A stretch of DNA of 64,000 bases from JAOUGY01 sp963825585 (GCA_963825585.1 CAWGTX010000001.1:558001-622000); one strand, 5' to 3'; counted from the stretch's first letter, positions 51,921 to 60,149 are shown. Notes: generated by a model not told the origin, from the letters alone. A program made the numbers and translations.

Positions 51921-52826
51921 TCAGGCGGCGGCTGCGGCGGCAGCCAGGGCGATCCCGACCAAGAGTTGCAGACGGGCGGTGCCGGCCAGGAGCGGAATGA
52001 GGAGGGCGGCCTCGGTCTCGGTGCGGGCGGTTCGGATGAGCGGGGCGGAGAACCCGACGAGCATGCACGCCAATGCGGTCAGCGGATGGGTGACACCGAG
52101 GATCGGGCCGACTGCGATCAGCGCGAACGATCCGAACACGAGCGTGCTGTACAGGGTCCGTGCCCTGCGTCGTCCGAGCATCACCGCCAGCGTCCGTTTG
52201 TTCACCCTGGTGTCGGTGTCGAGGTCACGCAGGTTGTTGGCCACCAGGATGGCGGCGGCGAGCATGCCCATCACCGCTCCCAGCCACCAGGCGTCGGGCG
52301 GCGTGGTCTGGTCGTGCACGTAGCGGGTCCCCACGGTCGCCACGAACCCGAAGAAGACGAGCACCGCCACTTCGCCCAGTCCCCGGTATCCGTAGGGGAT
52401 GGGCCCTCCCACGTAACCGAGCATCGCCACGATCGACGCCAATCCGATGGCGGCGACGACCCACCCTGCGGTTGCGATCAGGTACACCCCGGCGAGGGCG
52501 GCGACTCCGACCGCCAGCCAGGTCGCCGTCCACATCTGTCGGGGGGAGATGACACCGGCGGTCACCATGCGCGGCGGACCGATCCGTTCGGCGTCGGCCC
52601 CCCGTTTGGCGTCGGACACGTCATTGGCGAAGTTGGCGGCGATCTGGATCGCCAGGGCCCCGATCATGGCGGCCACCAATGCGCCCCAGCGGAATCCTTC
52701 GTCGGCAACCGCCAGCCCCGACCCCACCAGGACCGGCGCCACCGCGGCGGGAAGCGTTCGAGGTCGGGCGGCAACGACCCACGGGCGAGAGTTCGGATTC
52801 ACGGTTGGGCGAGAGTTCGGATTCAC
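51921..52826 (-). CDS. menA: 1,4-dihydroxy-2-naphthoate polyprenyltransferase
   Basis: The 301-residue UbiA-fold protein attaches the isoprenoid tail in menaquinone synthesis. Motifs are AARPRTLPAAVAPVLVG at the start of the domain, the first prenyl-diphosphate site ANFANDVSDAKRGAD, and the second site NNLRDLDTDTRVNKRTL. Eight or nine hydrophobic helices follow. The first 16 residues are a twofold NPNSRP(T/W) repeat, encoded by the start of a minisatellite, so either GTG 52826 or GTG 52802 may be used. menB and menE are 4-7 kb away. Confidence 0.93.
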   Translation of the reverse strand: MNPNSRPTVNPNSRPWVVAARPRTLPAAVAPVLVGSGLAVADEGFRWGALVAAMIGALAIQIAANFANDVSDAKRGADAERIGPPRMVTAGVISPRQMWTATWLAVGVAALAGVYLIATAGWVVAAIGLASIVAMLGYVGGPIPYGYRGLGEVAVLVFFGFVATVGTRYVHDQTTPPDAWWLGAVMGMLAAAILVANNLRDLDTDTRVNKRTLAVMLGRRRARTLYSTLVFGSFALIAVGPILGVTHPLTALACMLVGFSAPLIRTARTETEAALLIPLLAGTARLQLLVGIALAAAAAAA

Positions 52827-52932
52827 GGCTGGGTGGGTGGGGGTGTCACGGCTGGGTGGGTGGGGGTGTCACGGCTGGGTGGGTGGGGGTGTCATGGCTG
52901 GGTGGGTGGGGTGTCATGCGGGTGGGTGGGGC
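52783..52932. repeat. 23-bp G-rich minisatellite upstream of and entering menA
   Basis: Two copies of a 23-bp unit (GGGCGAGAGTTCGGATTCAC..) lie at 52783-52828 inside the menA 5' end. They pass into three units of GGCTGGGTGGGTGGGGGTGT.. (52827-52897) and degenerate copies to 52932. The G-runs on the plus strand fit a G-quadruplex pattern (GGGTGGGTGGGGG..GGG). The region separates menA from the CPBP gene on the same strand. Confidence 0.8.
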
Positions 52933-52933
52933 T

Positions 52934-53704
52934 TCACGCCTGGGAGGGTAGATGTCGGCCGCGGTAGGTGTTCCTGCGCAGCCCCACCAACAGCACCAGA
53001 CCGATGACGGTGGTCACGGCGGTGACCAGTCGGAACGGCCACGGCGACGCCGCCGGGCCGGGGAGCACCGCCGACATCACGAAGTAGATCGTGAAGCCCG
53101 CCTGGGCGGCGATCGGGTACCAGGTCGACCGAGGGACCACTTCGAGTAGGGCGCTGAGGAAGATGGCCGATCCGAGCGCCCATGCCAGCAGATCGGCCGG
53201 TGACGTGGCCGGGAACGGGCTGGCGCCCGCTATCTCGAGTGGCACGTGCCACAGGGCCCATGCCAGGCCGGTCACCAACCCTGCGGTGAGAGCGGGGAAT
53301 CGAACCCGAAGCAGCGGCTGGAAGTAGCCGCGCCAGCCGAGCTCGGCGGAGACGGCTCCGCTCAGGGCCCAGGCCAGGTCGATCGGGTCGGGTATCGAGA
53401 AGTTGAGTGGGCGGCCGGTGAACCCGAGGATGGCTGCGACGATGGCGGGGCCGGCGAGCAGGCTGCTGACGAGGATTCCCGGGTGGGGTGGGGTGCCGGC
53501 CACCGACGACACCTCCCCCTTTCGGGCGGCGGTGAGGGCGTAGGCGACCAGGCCGGGGGAGAGGAGGGCTGCGCCCGCCAGGGCAGGCCGTGACGCGATG
53601 GTGCTGATGGCGAGCACCATGGTGGTGAGGCCGAGCGTGAGGAGCAGGAATGCGCCGACGGGGACTCCCACCGGCCGCCGTGCCTTGCGCGCGCTGTGAA
53701 CCAT
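52934..53704 (-). CDS. CPBP-family intramembrane metalloprotease
   Basis: The 256-residue polytopic protein has CPBP (Abi/CAAX-protease-like) motifs: SAELGWRGYFQPLLR (Glu and Arg of motif 1, with Ala in place of the first Glu) and LAWALWHVPLEI (metal His of motif 2). About seven helices are seen. Relatives process prenylated or bacteriocin-like substrates, or act non-proteolytically. ATG 53704 gives a helix start after a basic N-terminus. Confidence 0.82.
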   Translation of the reverse strand: MVHSARKARRPVGVPVGAFLLLTLGLTTMVLAISTIASRPALAGAALLSPGLVAYALTAARKGEVSSVAGTPPHPGILVSSLLAGPAIVAAILGFTGRPLNFSIPDPIDLAWALSGAVSAELGWRGYFQPLLRVRFPALTAGLVTGLAWALWHVPLEIAGASPFPATSPADLLAWALGSAIFLSALLEVVPRSTWYPIAAQAGFTIYFVMSAVLPGPAASPWPFRLVTAVTTVIGLVLLVGLRRNTYRGRHLPSQA

Positions 53705-53782
53705 GGAGACCTCGGTTGCATCCCTCGGTGTCGATCCGCGCCGGTTTGGGCGGCCGACCGGGACTCTAACCTCTTCGCGGTC

Positions 53783-54451
53783 ATGCCATTCGAACTGTCG
53801 GTGAGCCCGAGCATCCTTCTCGCCATGTGGGCCGGTGGTATCGCTGCTGCTGCGGCGTTCGTGGCCCGTTGGAAGGTGGTCGGCGCCGGGTTCCTGTGGA
53901 CCGCCGGTGGCGCGGCGCTCATGGCGGGAGCGGCGGCGTCGACAGCCGGGCCGTGGGGCGTGGCTGCGGTCGTCGCTCTCGTGGGCGGTTTGGCGGTCGC
54001 CCGCAAACACATCCCTGCCGCCGTCCTGTTCGGTGCCTCTGCCGTCTCGTTCCTGGTGCACGGCCTCGTCAACGCCGCCGACAACCCGCTCCTGATCCTG
54101 ACCGGAGCCGTCGCACTGGGCGGTACCACCGCCGAGATGCTGTTGGGGCACTGGTTCCTGGTCGACCCCAAGCTGCCCCGATGGGCGCTCCGCCGCCTCG
54201 ACGGCGCCGGCATCGCCGGACTGACGCTCGACACCGTCTACGTGGTGTGGCTGGGCGGTCTGGCGGGTGAGGGTCTGCTCCGATGGGCCTACCTGGGCCT
54301 GGCCGCCATGAGCGTCCTCATGATGACGGGCGTCTGGTTCTCGCTGAAGGAGAAGGGCTACGAAGGTGTGATGGCGGCCACCGGCCTCTCGTACCTGTCG
54401 GTGCTCACCGCACTCGGTGCCGTGGCGATGGGACGGTTCCTCGTCGCTTGA
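53783..54451 (+). CDS. Uncharacterised polytopic membrane protein
   Basis: The 222-residue protein has about seven hydrophobic helices, and a conserved-looking loop GGTTAEMLLGHWFLVDPKLPRWALRRLD in the middle. I do not recognise a family; the His and acidic residues in that loop could bind a ligand or metal. ATG 53783 is used. It is divergent from the CPBP gene by 78 bp. Its stop is followed at once by a short 7-bp repeat. Confidence 0.7.
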   Translation: MPFELSVSPSILLAMWAGGIAAAAAFVARWKVVGAGFLWTAGGAALMAGAAASTAGPWGVAAVVALVGGLAVARKHIPAAVLFGASAVSFLVHGLVNAADNPLLILTGAVALGGTTAEMLLGHWFLVDPKLPRWALRRLDGAGIAGLTLDTVYVVWLGGLAGEGLLRWAYLGLAAMSVLMMTGVWFSLKEKGYEGVMAATGLSYLSVLTALGAVAMGRFLVA

Positions 54452-54453
54452 GA

Positions 54454-54480
54454 GCTGTCAGCGTCCAGCGTCCAGCCAGC
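54454..54480. repeat. 7-bp-period tandem repeat (GCGTCCA)
   Basis: GCTGTCA, GCGTCCA, GCGTCCA, GCCAGCG with a 7-bp period, immediately after the membrane protein stop. The rest of the gap to 54685 shows no gene. Confidence 0.5.
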
Positions 54481-54685
54481 GTGGCTGTAGTCGACCGCCG
54501 GATGGGACGCACCAGGCGGGCGACCAGGTCGTTGGATTGTGCGACCAGCGGCTCGGCCACATCGGCCTACCGGGCGGCGCGGTCAATCACCAGATCTAGC
54601 GACGTGACTCCGGCGAGGGCAACGGAATTGGACACCGAGCCTGTGAGGCCGCGGCGGTCGGTTCGGCTCTTTGCGCCGGCAAGAC

Positions 54686-54719
54686 ACCGAGAAGGCCCGC
54701 TGGGGCGGGCCTTCTCGGT
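54686..54719. terminator. Terminator hairpin between convergent genes
   Basis: ACCGAGAAGGCCCGC and GCGGGCCTTCTCGGT pair perfectly over 15 bp with a TGGG loop, 19 bp beyond the stop of the haloperoxidase-like gene. The flanks are only weakly T-rich on either strand. It can serve both directions. Confidence 0.8.
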
Positions 54720-54737
54720 CGCGGTTCTTGTTGTTGA

Positions 54738-56207
54738 TCAGTGGTTGCCCACCGCCGCAAAGTAGTTGGCGGCTGCGTAGTTGGCGACGTTCTCACCGAG
54801 TTCGACAGCCTGCACATCGGCGGTCCGGAAATGCAGCCCAGACCAGATGCGGGCTTCAACGACCTCGTCGACGGCCTGGGAGAAGCTGCTGAATGAACGC
54901 GTCGCCGGTCCGCCGGGGTTCACGGCAGCGCTGGTGATGCTGTATCCACCGGCAGGTGCGTCGCCGAAGAACATCCGCAGCACCGCGGTGTGCGAACTGT
55001 CCACCCCGAGATGTCCGGACGGATGCTCGGGGTACGGCGCCGACAGCAACGGCGTCCAGGTCGGATCTGGCGAGGTGGCCGGGTTGCCGTCCTGGTCTGC
55101 CCGCCGAATCGCCTGATAGGGTCGCCAGAAGCTGAAGTGGTACTTGTCGTTCCATGTGTTGATCGACGTATCCGCTCCCACCAGGTTCTCCATCGCCAGC
55201 AGGCGGGCGCTATCGGCTGCATCCAGGTCGTATCGGTCGATCAGTTGGCGGGCGACACTGTTCCACAGCGCCACCGGGTTGTCCGTCCACCACCTGGCGA
55301 TATAGGTCTGATCTGCTGTCCGGACAGTGGACGTGGCCCCGCCAAGCTCTTTGACCTCGTTGACGTCCGCTGCGTAGGCCGCACTGTCGAGCGCTAGCGG
55401 ACCCGCCGAACGGAACTGCGACGAGCTCACCAACAGGAAGGGCTCGACGCCGCCAACCCACCCGGTGGGATCGGGTGCCGTCGTGCCGTTGGGCGCCACC
55501 GGATCCCAGTACCCGGGATTCGGATTCGCGACGAACTGCGACGGTCCGTACCGCCCATCGTTCGTGCGCGCCTCGATCATCACCTCCGCCGCCGCGGTCC
55601 CCGCGGCGATCCCCTGGTCCTTGAACGGTGAATCAGAGACTGCGCCTAGCGCGGCGTTGTAGTGGGTCTCGAGCGATGCCAGTACGGTTGCTCTCGTTGG
55701 GAAGGCTATGGTCTGAGGAACCGACTCGACGATGTTCTTCAACACCAGATATGCCGCCGTGGCCACCGCCGCATCGTCGGATGCAGTGTTACCGAATCGC
55801 CTGTTCAAGAGGTACGGCTGGTGATGCTTCGGCGTGATGGCGTTGACCGCGTCATACACCGCCCCCTGCACCATTCCCATGTGGATCTGAGAGGCGGGCG
55901 GCGCCCCGCCAGCCGGGCGCGGCAGCCCCGTGAGGGTTGTGACCGCAATCAGATTCCAATGCGTCACTTCACTCGCGTCGGATTCAACTGGTGGCGCCGC
56001 CGATGCGCCAACGACATCCAATGAGCTGAGCAGCACACTGGCCATCAACGCGATGAGCCAAACGGGTCGTTTGCGGGCCATGCTTGCTCCGCTGATGTTG
56101 CGCGCACCCATCTCATGTCCTTTCGACGTGGGGCTCTCGGCAGACCGTCTCGCTGCCGCCTCGTTCGTATCCTGATTGGGAACCGTCAAGGAATTGTCAA
56201 ACGCCAT
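54738..56207 (-). CDS. Vanadium-dependent haloperoxidase-family secreted protein
   Basis: This protein of up to 489 residues resembles bacterial vanadium haloperoxidase/PAP2 proteins. It has HWNLIAVTTLTGLPRPAGG, a signal-like hydrophobic segment near residues 50-70, SFWRPYQAIRRAD, the vanadate/phosphate site PYPEHPSGH and the later ARIWSGLHFRTAD with His and Arg. These enzymes oxidise halides or act as phosphatases. ATG 56207 has GGGAGG upstream but leaves a 45-residue lead before the signal; ATG 56111 also fits. Export is likely. Confidence 0.85.
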   Translation of the reverse strand: MAFDNSLTVPNQDTNEAAARRSAESPTSKGHEMGARNISGASMARKRPVWLIALMASVLLSSLDVVGASAAPPVESDASEVTHWNLIAVTTLTGLPRPAGGAPPASQIHMGMVQGAVYDAVNAITPKHHQPYLLNRRFGNTASDDAAVATAAYLVLKNIVESVPQTIAFPTRATVLASLETHYNAALGAVSDSPFKDQGIAAGTAAAEVMIEARTNDGRYGPSQFVANPNPGYWDPVAPNGTTAPDPTGWVGGVEPFLLVSSSQFRSAGPLALDSAAYAADVNEVKELGGATSTVRTADQTYIARWWTDNPVALWNSVARQLIDRYDLDAADSARLLAMENLVGADTSINTWNDKYHFSFWRPYQAIRRADQDGNPATSPDPTWTPLLSAPYPEHPSGHLGVDSSHTAVLRMFFGDAPAGGYSITSAAVNPGGPATRSFSSFSQAVDEVVEARIWSGLHFRTADVQAVELGENVANYAAANYFAAVGNH

Positions 56208-56561
56208 CTGTGCCTCCCTCCCTCCGGAGCGGAACCCGTGAAGAGGCGCCCCGGTGGTTCGGCGGTCGTGGGGGATCCATGCGCTACGAAGTGATCGACA
56301 CTGGTCCGGAGGTTCACGTCGTCCGCGTTGGTCACCGCCGCGACGTCTACCGAGGCCGTTGAATACGGCGGATCGCACATCGACAGGGTCGGCCATGACG
56401 AGCACCACCTCTGGTACGCGGCGGAAGCTCTTCGTGATCATCCGGGCACCACGGATCTGGTCGGCGAGTCGCCGTGATGTGGCAGCGTCCGTGGCTTGAC
56501 CTGCGCTCAGTCGCTCGTCGCCCCCACCTTTTGCACAATGTGCAGACCGCACGCGTTTCAC

Positions 56562-56949
56562 CCACCTTGTGCACAATGAGGTTGAGCGGATAGGCGGATG
56601 GGCACCACGCTTGGAGTCGGGAGCTTTGTCCCCCATGCAACGCAGTGGGGGAAGGGGCGGCAGCTTTGTCCCCCACGGAGTGGGGGAAGGGTCCGTCCGG
56701 CGAAGCGCCGGGGCGACGAAGGAGTGGGGTAGGGGGGTTGAGAGCCCGCGAGATGACCTCCGCACGCGTTCCGGAACGCACCATCAGGCCACGCGAGAGA
56801 TAGGAACGCGTCATCATGCTCGCAAGGGATAGGCCCCCCCTACCCCGCAAGCGTCCGGTCGCCTCGACCGGCGGACCCTTCCCCCTCTCGCAAGCTCGAG
56901 GGGGACAAAGCTACCCCCTATCCGCGCGACCTCAATGTGCAAAAGGTGG
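56562..56949. mobile_element. 388-bp element with 32-bp terminal inverted repeats
   Basis: CCACCTTGTGCACA.. (56562-56593) and its inverted partner ending ..TGCAAAAGGTGG (56918-56949) match at 28 of 32 positions. The interior repeats GTCCCCCA/GTGGGGG blocks and carries the GAGAGCCCGCGAGATGA / ACGCGTTCC / CTCGCAAGCTCGAGG set also found at 775-935. A further half-copy of the end (CCCACCTTTTGCACAATG) lies just outside at 56523. Within the 800-bp gap 56208-57005 no gene is credible; 56208-56521 shows only a short leader region. Confidence 0.65.
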
Positions 56950-56963
56950 ATCGCCGCTCGCGT

Positions 56964-56999
56964 TTCCTCCGTGTTGCGTGTTGCGTCGGACGTCGGACA
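56964..56999. repeat. 7-bp-period tandem repeat (CGTGTTG/CGTCGGA)
   Basis: CGTGTTG, CGTGTTG, CGTCGGA, CGTCGGA follow with a 7-bp period just beyond the menB stop. Confidence 0.5.
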
Positions 57000-57005
57000 T
57001 ATGCC

Positions 57006-57905
57006 CTAGTACATCCACGGAAACTGTTCGAACTCCGGTCTGCGCTTCTCGAGGAATGCGTCGCGGCCTTCGGCGGCTTCGTCTGTCATGTAGCCGAGGC
57101 GGGTGGCCTCGCCGGCGAAGATCTGCTGGCCCACCAGTCCGTCGTCGACCATGTTGAAGGCGAATTTGAGCATTCGTTGGGCGGTGGGGGACTTGGCGGT
57201 GATCTCCCGGGCCCACTGCAACGCTTCGGTCTCGAGGTCGGCGTGGGGGACCACGGCGTTGGCCATGCCCATGTCGAAGGCTTCCTGGGCGGAATAGTTG
57301 CGGCCGAGGAAGAAGATCTCTCGGGCCCGTTTCTGGCCCACCATTCTGGCCAGGTAGGCCGAGCCGTAGCCGGCGTCGAAGCTGGCAACGTCGGCGTCGG
57401 TCTGTTTGAAGATGGCGTGCTCGGCGGAGGCGAGGGTGAGGTCGCACACCACGTGCAGGGAATGGCCACCGCCGACCGCCCAGCCGGGCACGACCGCCAT
57501 CACCACTTTGGGCATGAACCGGATGAGCCGCTGCACCTCCAGGATGTGGAGGCGTCCGAGCCGGGCCGGGTCGATGCCCACCGCCGACTCCGCTTCGGAG
57601 TACTTGTAGCCGTCCTTGCCCCGGATCCGCTGATCGCCGCCCGAGCAAAACGCCCAGCCGCCGTCCTTCGGGCTGGGGCCGTTGCCGGTGAGGATGACCG
57701 CCCCCACGTCCGACCACTGCCGGGTGTGCTCCAGGGCGGTGTACAGCTCGTCGACGGTGTGGGGCCGGAAGGCGTTGCGCACTTCGGGCCGGTCGAAGGC
57801 GATGCGGACGCAGCCGACGTCCTTGGCGCGGTGATAGGTGATGTCGGTGAACTCGAAGCCGGGAACGACATCCCAGGCGGAGGGGTCGAAGATCTCTGAG
57901 ACCAT
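57006..57905 (-). CDS. menB: 1,4-dihydroxy-2-naphthoyl-CoA synthase
   Basis: The 299-residue crotonase-family enzyme closes the second ring in menaquinone synthesis. Typical segments are ITYHRAKDVGCVRIAFDRPE, the active loop CSGGDQRIRG, YKYSEAESAVGIDPARLGRL, VVPGWAVGGGHSLHVVCDL and DADVASFDAGYGSAYLARMVG, and the tail DAFLEKRRPEFEQFPWMY. These match the MenB subgroup with a Gly-rich loop and C-terminal Tyr. ATG 57905 is used. Confidence 0.96.
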   Translation of the reverse strand: MVSEIFDPSAWDVVPGFEFTDITYHRAKDVGCVRIAFDRPEVRNAFRPHTVDELYTALEHTRQWSDVGAVILTGNGPSPKDGGWAFCSGGDQRIRGKDGYKYSEAESAVGIDPARLGRLHILEVQRLIRFMPKVVMAVVPGWAVGGGHSLHVVCDLTLASAEHAIFKQTDADVASFDAGYGSAYLARMVGQKRAREIFFLGRNYSAQEAFDMGMANAVVPHADLETEALQWAREITAKSPTAQRMLKFAFNMVDDGLVGQQIFAGEATRLGYMTDEAAEGRDAFLEKRRPEFEQFPWMY

Positions 57906-57930
57906 GGCGGCAACGGTAGTGTCCCGCGAG

Positions 57931-58413
57931 TCAGGCGCCTCTCCGAAGCTCGTCGTCGAGGGCTCGGGCGAGCATGGACGGTTCGATGCCAAGGCGGCGG
58001 ATCACCTGGATGGCCGGGTCTCGATCGCTCCGTTGGAAGATGGCGAGGGCGATGTGTTCGACGCCGAGCTTCTTGTCGCCCCGAGCCAGAGCGACCTTCA
58101 GGGTTTCCTCGAGGCACTCCCTGGCACCGGCGGTGAGGGGCTTGTGGCGGGACACCCGGGGACCCGGTCCTGCCAGGTCCGGGTCGAGGCCGAGGCTGCC
58201 GAGTGAAGCTCGTTCGTATTCGGTGAGGGCCCTCTGAAAGAATCCCGGCTCCACGCCGAAGCGGCCGAGGGCACCGGACACCGCCGGATCGCCCGCGTCG
58301 CCGATGGCGAGGAGCAGGTGCTCGCTGCCGACGTGGCTCTCTCCCCGGGCGTCGGCTGCGGCGACGGCGGCCTTGACGACGTTACGGGCGTCGCGGGTGA
58401 ATCGTTCGAACAT
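57931..58413 (-). CDS. Clp N-terminal-domain protein
   Basis: The 160-residue protein consists of two Clp_N repeats and no AAA+ module: MFERFTRDARNVVKAAV.., HVGSEHLLLAIGD.., LTAGARECLEETLKVALARG and KKLGVEHIALAIFQRSDRDP. Stand-alone Clp_N proteins may act as adaptors of ClpC. The start overlaps the stop of the upstream HTH gene by one base (TGATG), so it is expressed with that regulator. Confidence 0.9.
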   Translation of the reverse strand: MFERFTRDARNVVKAAVAAADARGESHVGSEHLLLAIGDAGDPAVSGALGRFGVEPGFFQRALTEYERASLGSLGLDPDLAGPGPRVSRHKPLTAGARECLEETLKVALARGDKKLGVEHIALAIFQRSDRDPAIQVIRRLGIEPSMLARALDDELRRGA

Positions 58414-58619
58414 CAGTGTCTCCCATGCTTTTTGTGAACGGCCTGGCGGGAGACGCCGAGGGCGTCGCCGATCTCCTGCCAGGACCACCCTGCGATCCGG
58501 GCCGCCATGACGTGCCGTCGTTCCAGACGGTCGGCCAGTCGCCGGAGGGCGGCAACGGCCCGGAGCCCGGCGGCCGGATCGTCGCCCACTGCGGTGAGCA
58601 TCATCTGATGGGTGTCCAT
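58413..58619 (-). CDS. Small HTH regulator coupled to the Clp_N protein
   Basis: The 68-residue protein has a helical N-terminus (AVAALRRLADRLERRHVMAA) and a C-terminal HTH: WSWQEIGDALGVSRQAVHKKH. The second helix is typical of sigma-region-4-like/AsnC-type recognition helices. Its ATG 58619 lies just below two palindromic sites, which it probably binds. This HTH plus Clp_N pair recurs in actinobacteria, to my knowledge, with uncertain function. Confidence 0.85.
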   Translation of the reverse strand: MDTHQMMLTAVGDDPAAGLRAVAALRRLADRLERRHVMAARIAGWSWQEIGDALGVSRQAVHKKHGRH

Positions 58620-58622
58620 GTC

Positions 58623-58667
58623 TGTCAATCTAGGTTGACGATGGAGCTCCGTCAACCCGAATTGACA
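58623..58667. promoter_or_regulatory. Two adjacent palindromic operators, TGTCAA-N6-TTGACG type
   Basis: TGTCAATCTAGGTTGACG (58623-58640) and CGTCAACCCGAATTGACA (58650-58667) are each palindromes with YGTCAA/TTGACR arms and a 6-bp spacer. They are also inverted copies of each other. They lie 3-48 bp upstream of the HTH gene and 40-85 bp before menE, so the HTH may control both directions. TTGACA can also serve as a -35 element. Confidence 0.65.
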
Positions 58668-58707
58668 TCTGTGTCGGTCTTCGGCGTCGACGGCTACGTT
58701 GTCGGCC

Positions 58708-60075
58708 ATGTCCGATTGGCTGTCCGCCGCCTCCCAGGCGAGTCCCGACCACCCGTTCGTGATCGCCCCGTCGCGTTCCTGGTCGTTCGGCGAGGCGGAG
58801 GCGCGGGTGGCCGCCCTCGCCGGTGCCCTTCGCTCACGCGACGTGGGCCCGGGCTCGGTGGTGGCGGTGTGGGCGGGCAACGATGTCGAATCGGTGGCGG
58901 CCATCTTCGGGGCGTGGCGGGCAGGAGCGTCGGTGCTCCTCCTCAACACTCGCCTGACGGCGGCGGAGGCGTCGCTCCAGGTGGCCCAGGCCGGAGCCCA
59001 CCACCTACTGGGCATCGCTGCTCCCGACCTCGGTGTGCCCGGCTTCGACCCCACCACGCTGGCCGCCGCCCCGCTCCCCGGCACTCCGCCAAACCCGGAT
59101 CGACTGGCCCTCGTCGTTTTCACCTCCGGTTCCACGGGGCGTCCCAAGGGCGTGCGGCTCACGTTCGGCAACCTGGAAGCCTCGGCGTCCGGCTCGGCCG
59201 CTCACCTCGGGCACACCGCCGACGACCGCTGGTTGTGCAATCTGCCGGTCTTCCATGTGGGTGGTCTCTCCATCCTGATCCGGTCGGCACGGGAGACGTC
59301 GACGGCGATCCTCGAGCCCGGCTTCGACCCGGTGCGGACGGCGGCGTTGCTGCGGGCCGGTGACGCCACGCTGGCGTCGCTGGTGTCGGTGACCCTGGCC
59401 CGCACCCTCGACGTGCACGTGGGCCGCTACAGCGGTGTGAAAGCTGCCCTCATCGGCGGTGGCCCGGTGCCACCCGACCTGGTGGAGAGGGCGTGGGAAG
59501 TGGGCATCCCCGCCCTTCCCACCTACGGGATGACCGAGACCGCCTCCCAGGTGGCCACCGCCCGGCCCGAAGACCGAAAGGTGGTCCCCATCACCGGAGC
59601 GGACATCAGGGCGATGAATGGTCGACTCCAGGTGCGCGGCCCGATGCTCTCACCCGGCTATCTGGGCGAGCCCGACCGACCGCCGGGCTCGTGGTTCGAG
59701 ACCGGAGATCTCGGCTCGGTCTCCGACGATGGCGTCGTGGAGGTGTACGGCCGGGCGGACGACGTCATCGTCACCGGCGGGGAGAAGGTGTTCCCCGGCG
59801 AGGTCGAGGCGGCCATCCGCACTCATCCCGGAGTGGTCGATGTGGTGGTGGTGGGGCTGCCCGACCCCAGTTGGGGTTCGAAAGTGGCGGCCATCTACGA
59901 AGGCGATGCAGCACCGGGGGAGCTCGAGCGCCATGTCCGCTACCGCCTGGCGGGGTTCAAGGTGCCGAGCCTGTGGCGACGGGTGGAGTCGTTGCCGCGC
60001 TTGCCGGTAGGCAAAGCCGATCGGAAGGCGGTGCGGGACACCGGCGGTCGAAACGCCTATCCAGGATCGACGTAA
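58708..60075 (+). CDS. menE: O-succinylbenzoate-CoA ligase
   Basis: The 455-residue acyl-CoA synthetase has the AMP-binding P-loop VVFTSGSTGRPKGVRLT, YGMTETASQV, GDLGSVSDDGVVEVYGRADD and the C-terminal catalytic Lys region RLPVGKADRKAV. Its short length and gene context (menB 0.8 kb away, menA 6 kb) suit MenE, which activates succinylbenzoate before MenB. ATG 58708 begins the protein; TTG 58699 is unlikely. Confidence 0.9.
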   Translation: MSDWLSAASQASPDHPFVIAPSRSWSFGEAEARVAALAGALRSRDVGPGSVVAVWAGNDVESVAAIFGAWRAGASVLLLNTRLTAAEASLQVAQAGAHHLLGIAAPDLGVPGFDPTTLAAAPLPGTPPNPDRLALVVFTSGSTGRPKGVRLTFGNLEASASGSAAHLGHTADDRWLCNLPVFHVGGLSILIRSARETSTAILEPGFDPVRTAALLRAGDATLASLVSVTLARTLDVHVGRYSGVKAALIGGGPVPPDLVERAWEVGIPALPTYGMTETASQVATARPEDRKVVPITGADIRAMNGRLQVRGPMLSPGYLGEPDRPPGSWFETGDLGSVSDDGVVEVYGRADDVIVTGGEKVFPGEVEAAIRTHPGVVDVVVVGLPDPSWGSKVAAIYEGDAAPGELERHVRYRLAGFKVPSLWRRVESLPRLPVGKADRKAVRDTGGRNAYPGST

Positions 60076-60103
60076 TGCCAGGTTCTCCGATCCACGGTCG
60101 CTT

Positions 60104-60139
60104 CTTGGGGGTGGGGCATCCTGCTGCCCCACCCCCAAG
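60104..60139. terminator. Bidirectional terminator hairpin
   Basis: CTTGGGGGTGGGGCA and TGCCCCACCCCCAAG pair perfectly over 15 bp around a 6-base loop. It separates the convergent menE and S-layer-repeat protein genes. Confidence 0.85.
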
Positions 60140-60149
60140 CTGAGATTGA

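Noticed and set aside
54283..54765. Open frames after the membrane protein gene
   Set aside because: They run across a 7-bp repeat and a terminator hairpin and lack protein-like composition.
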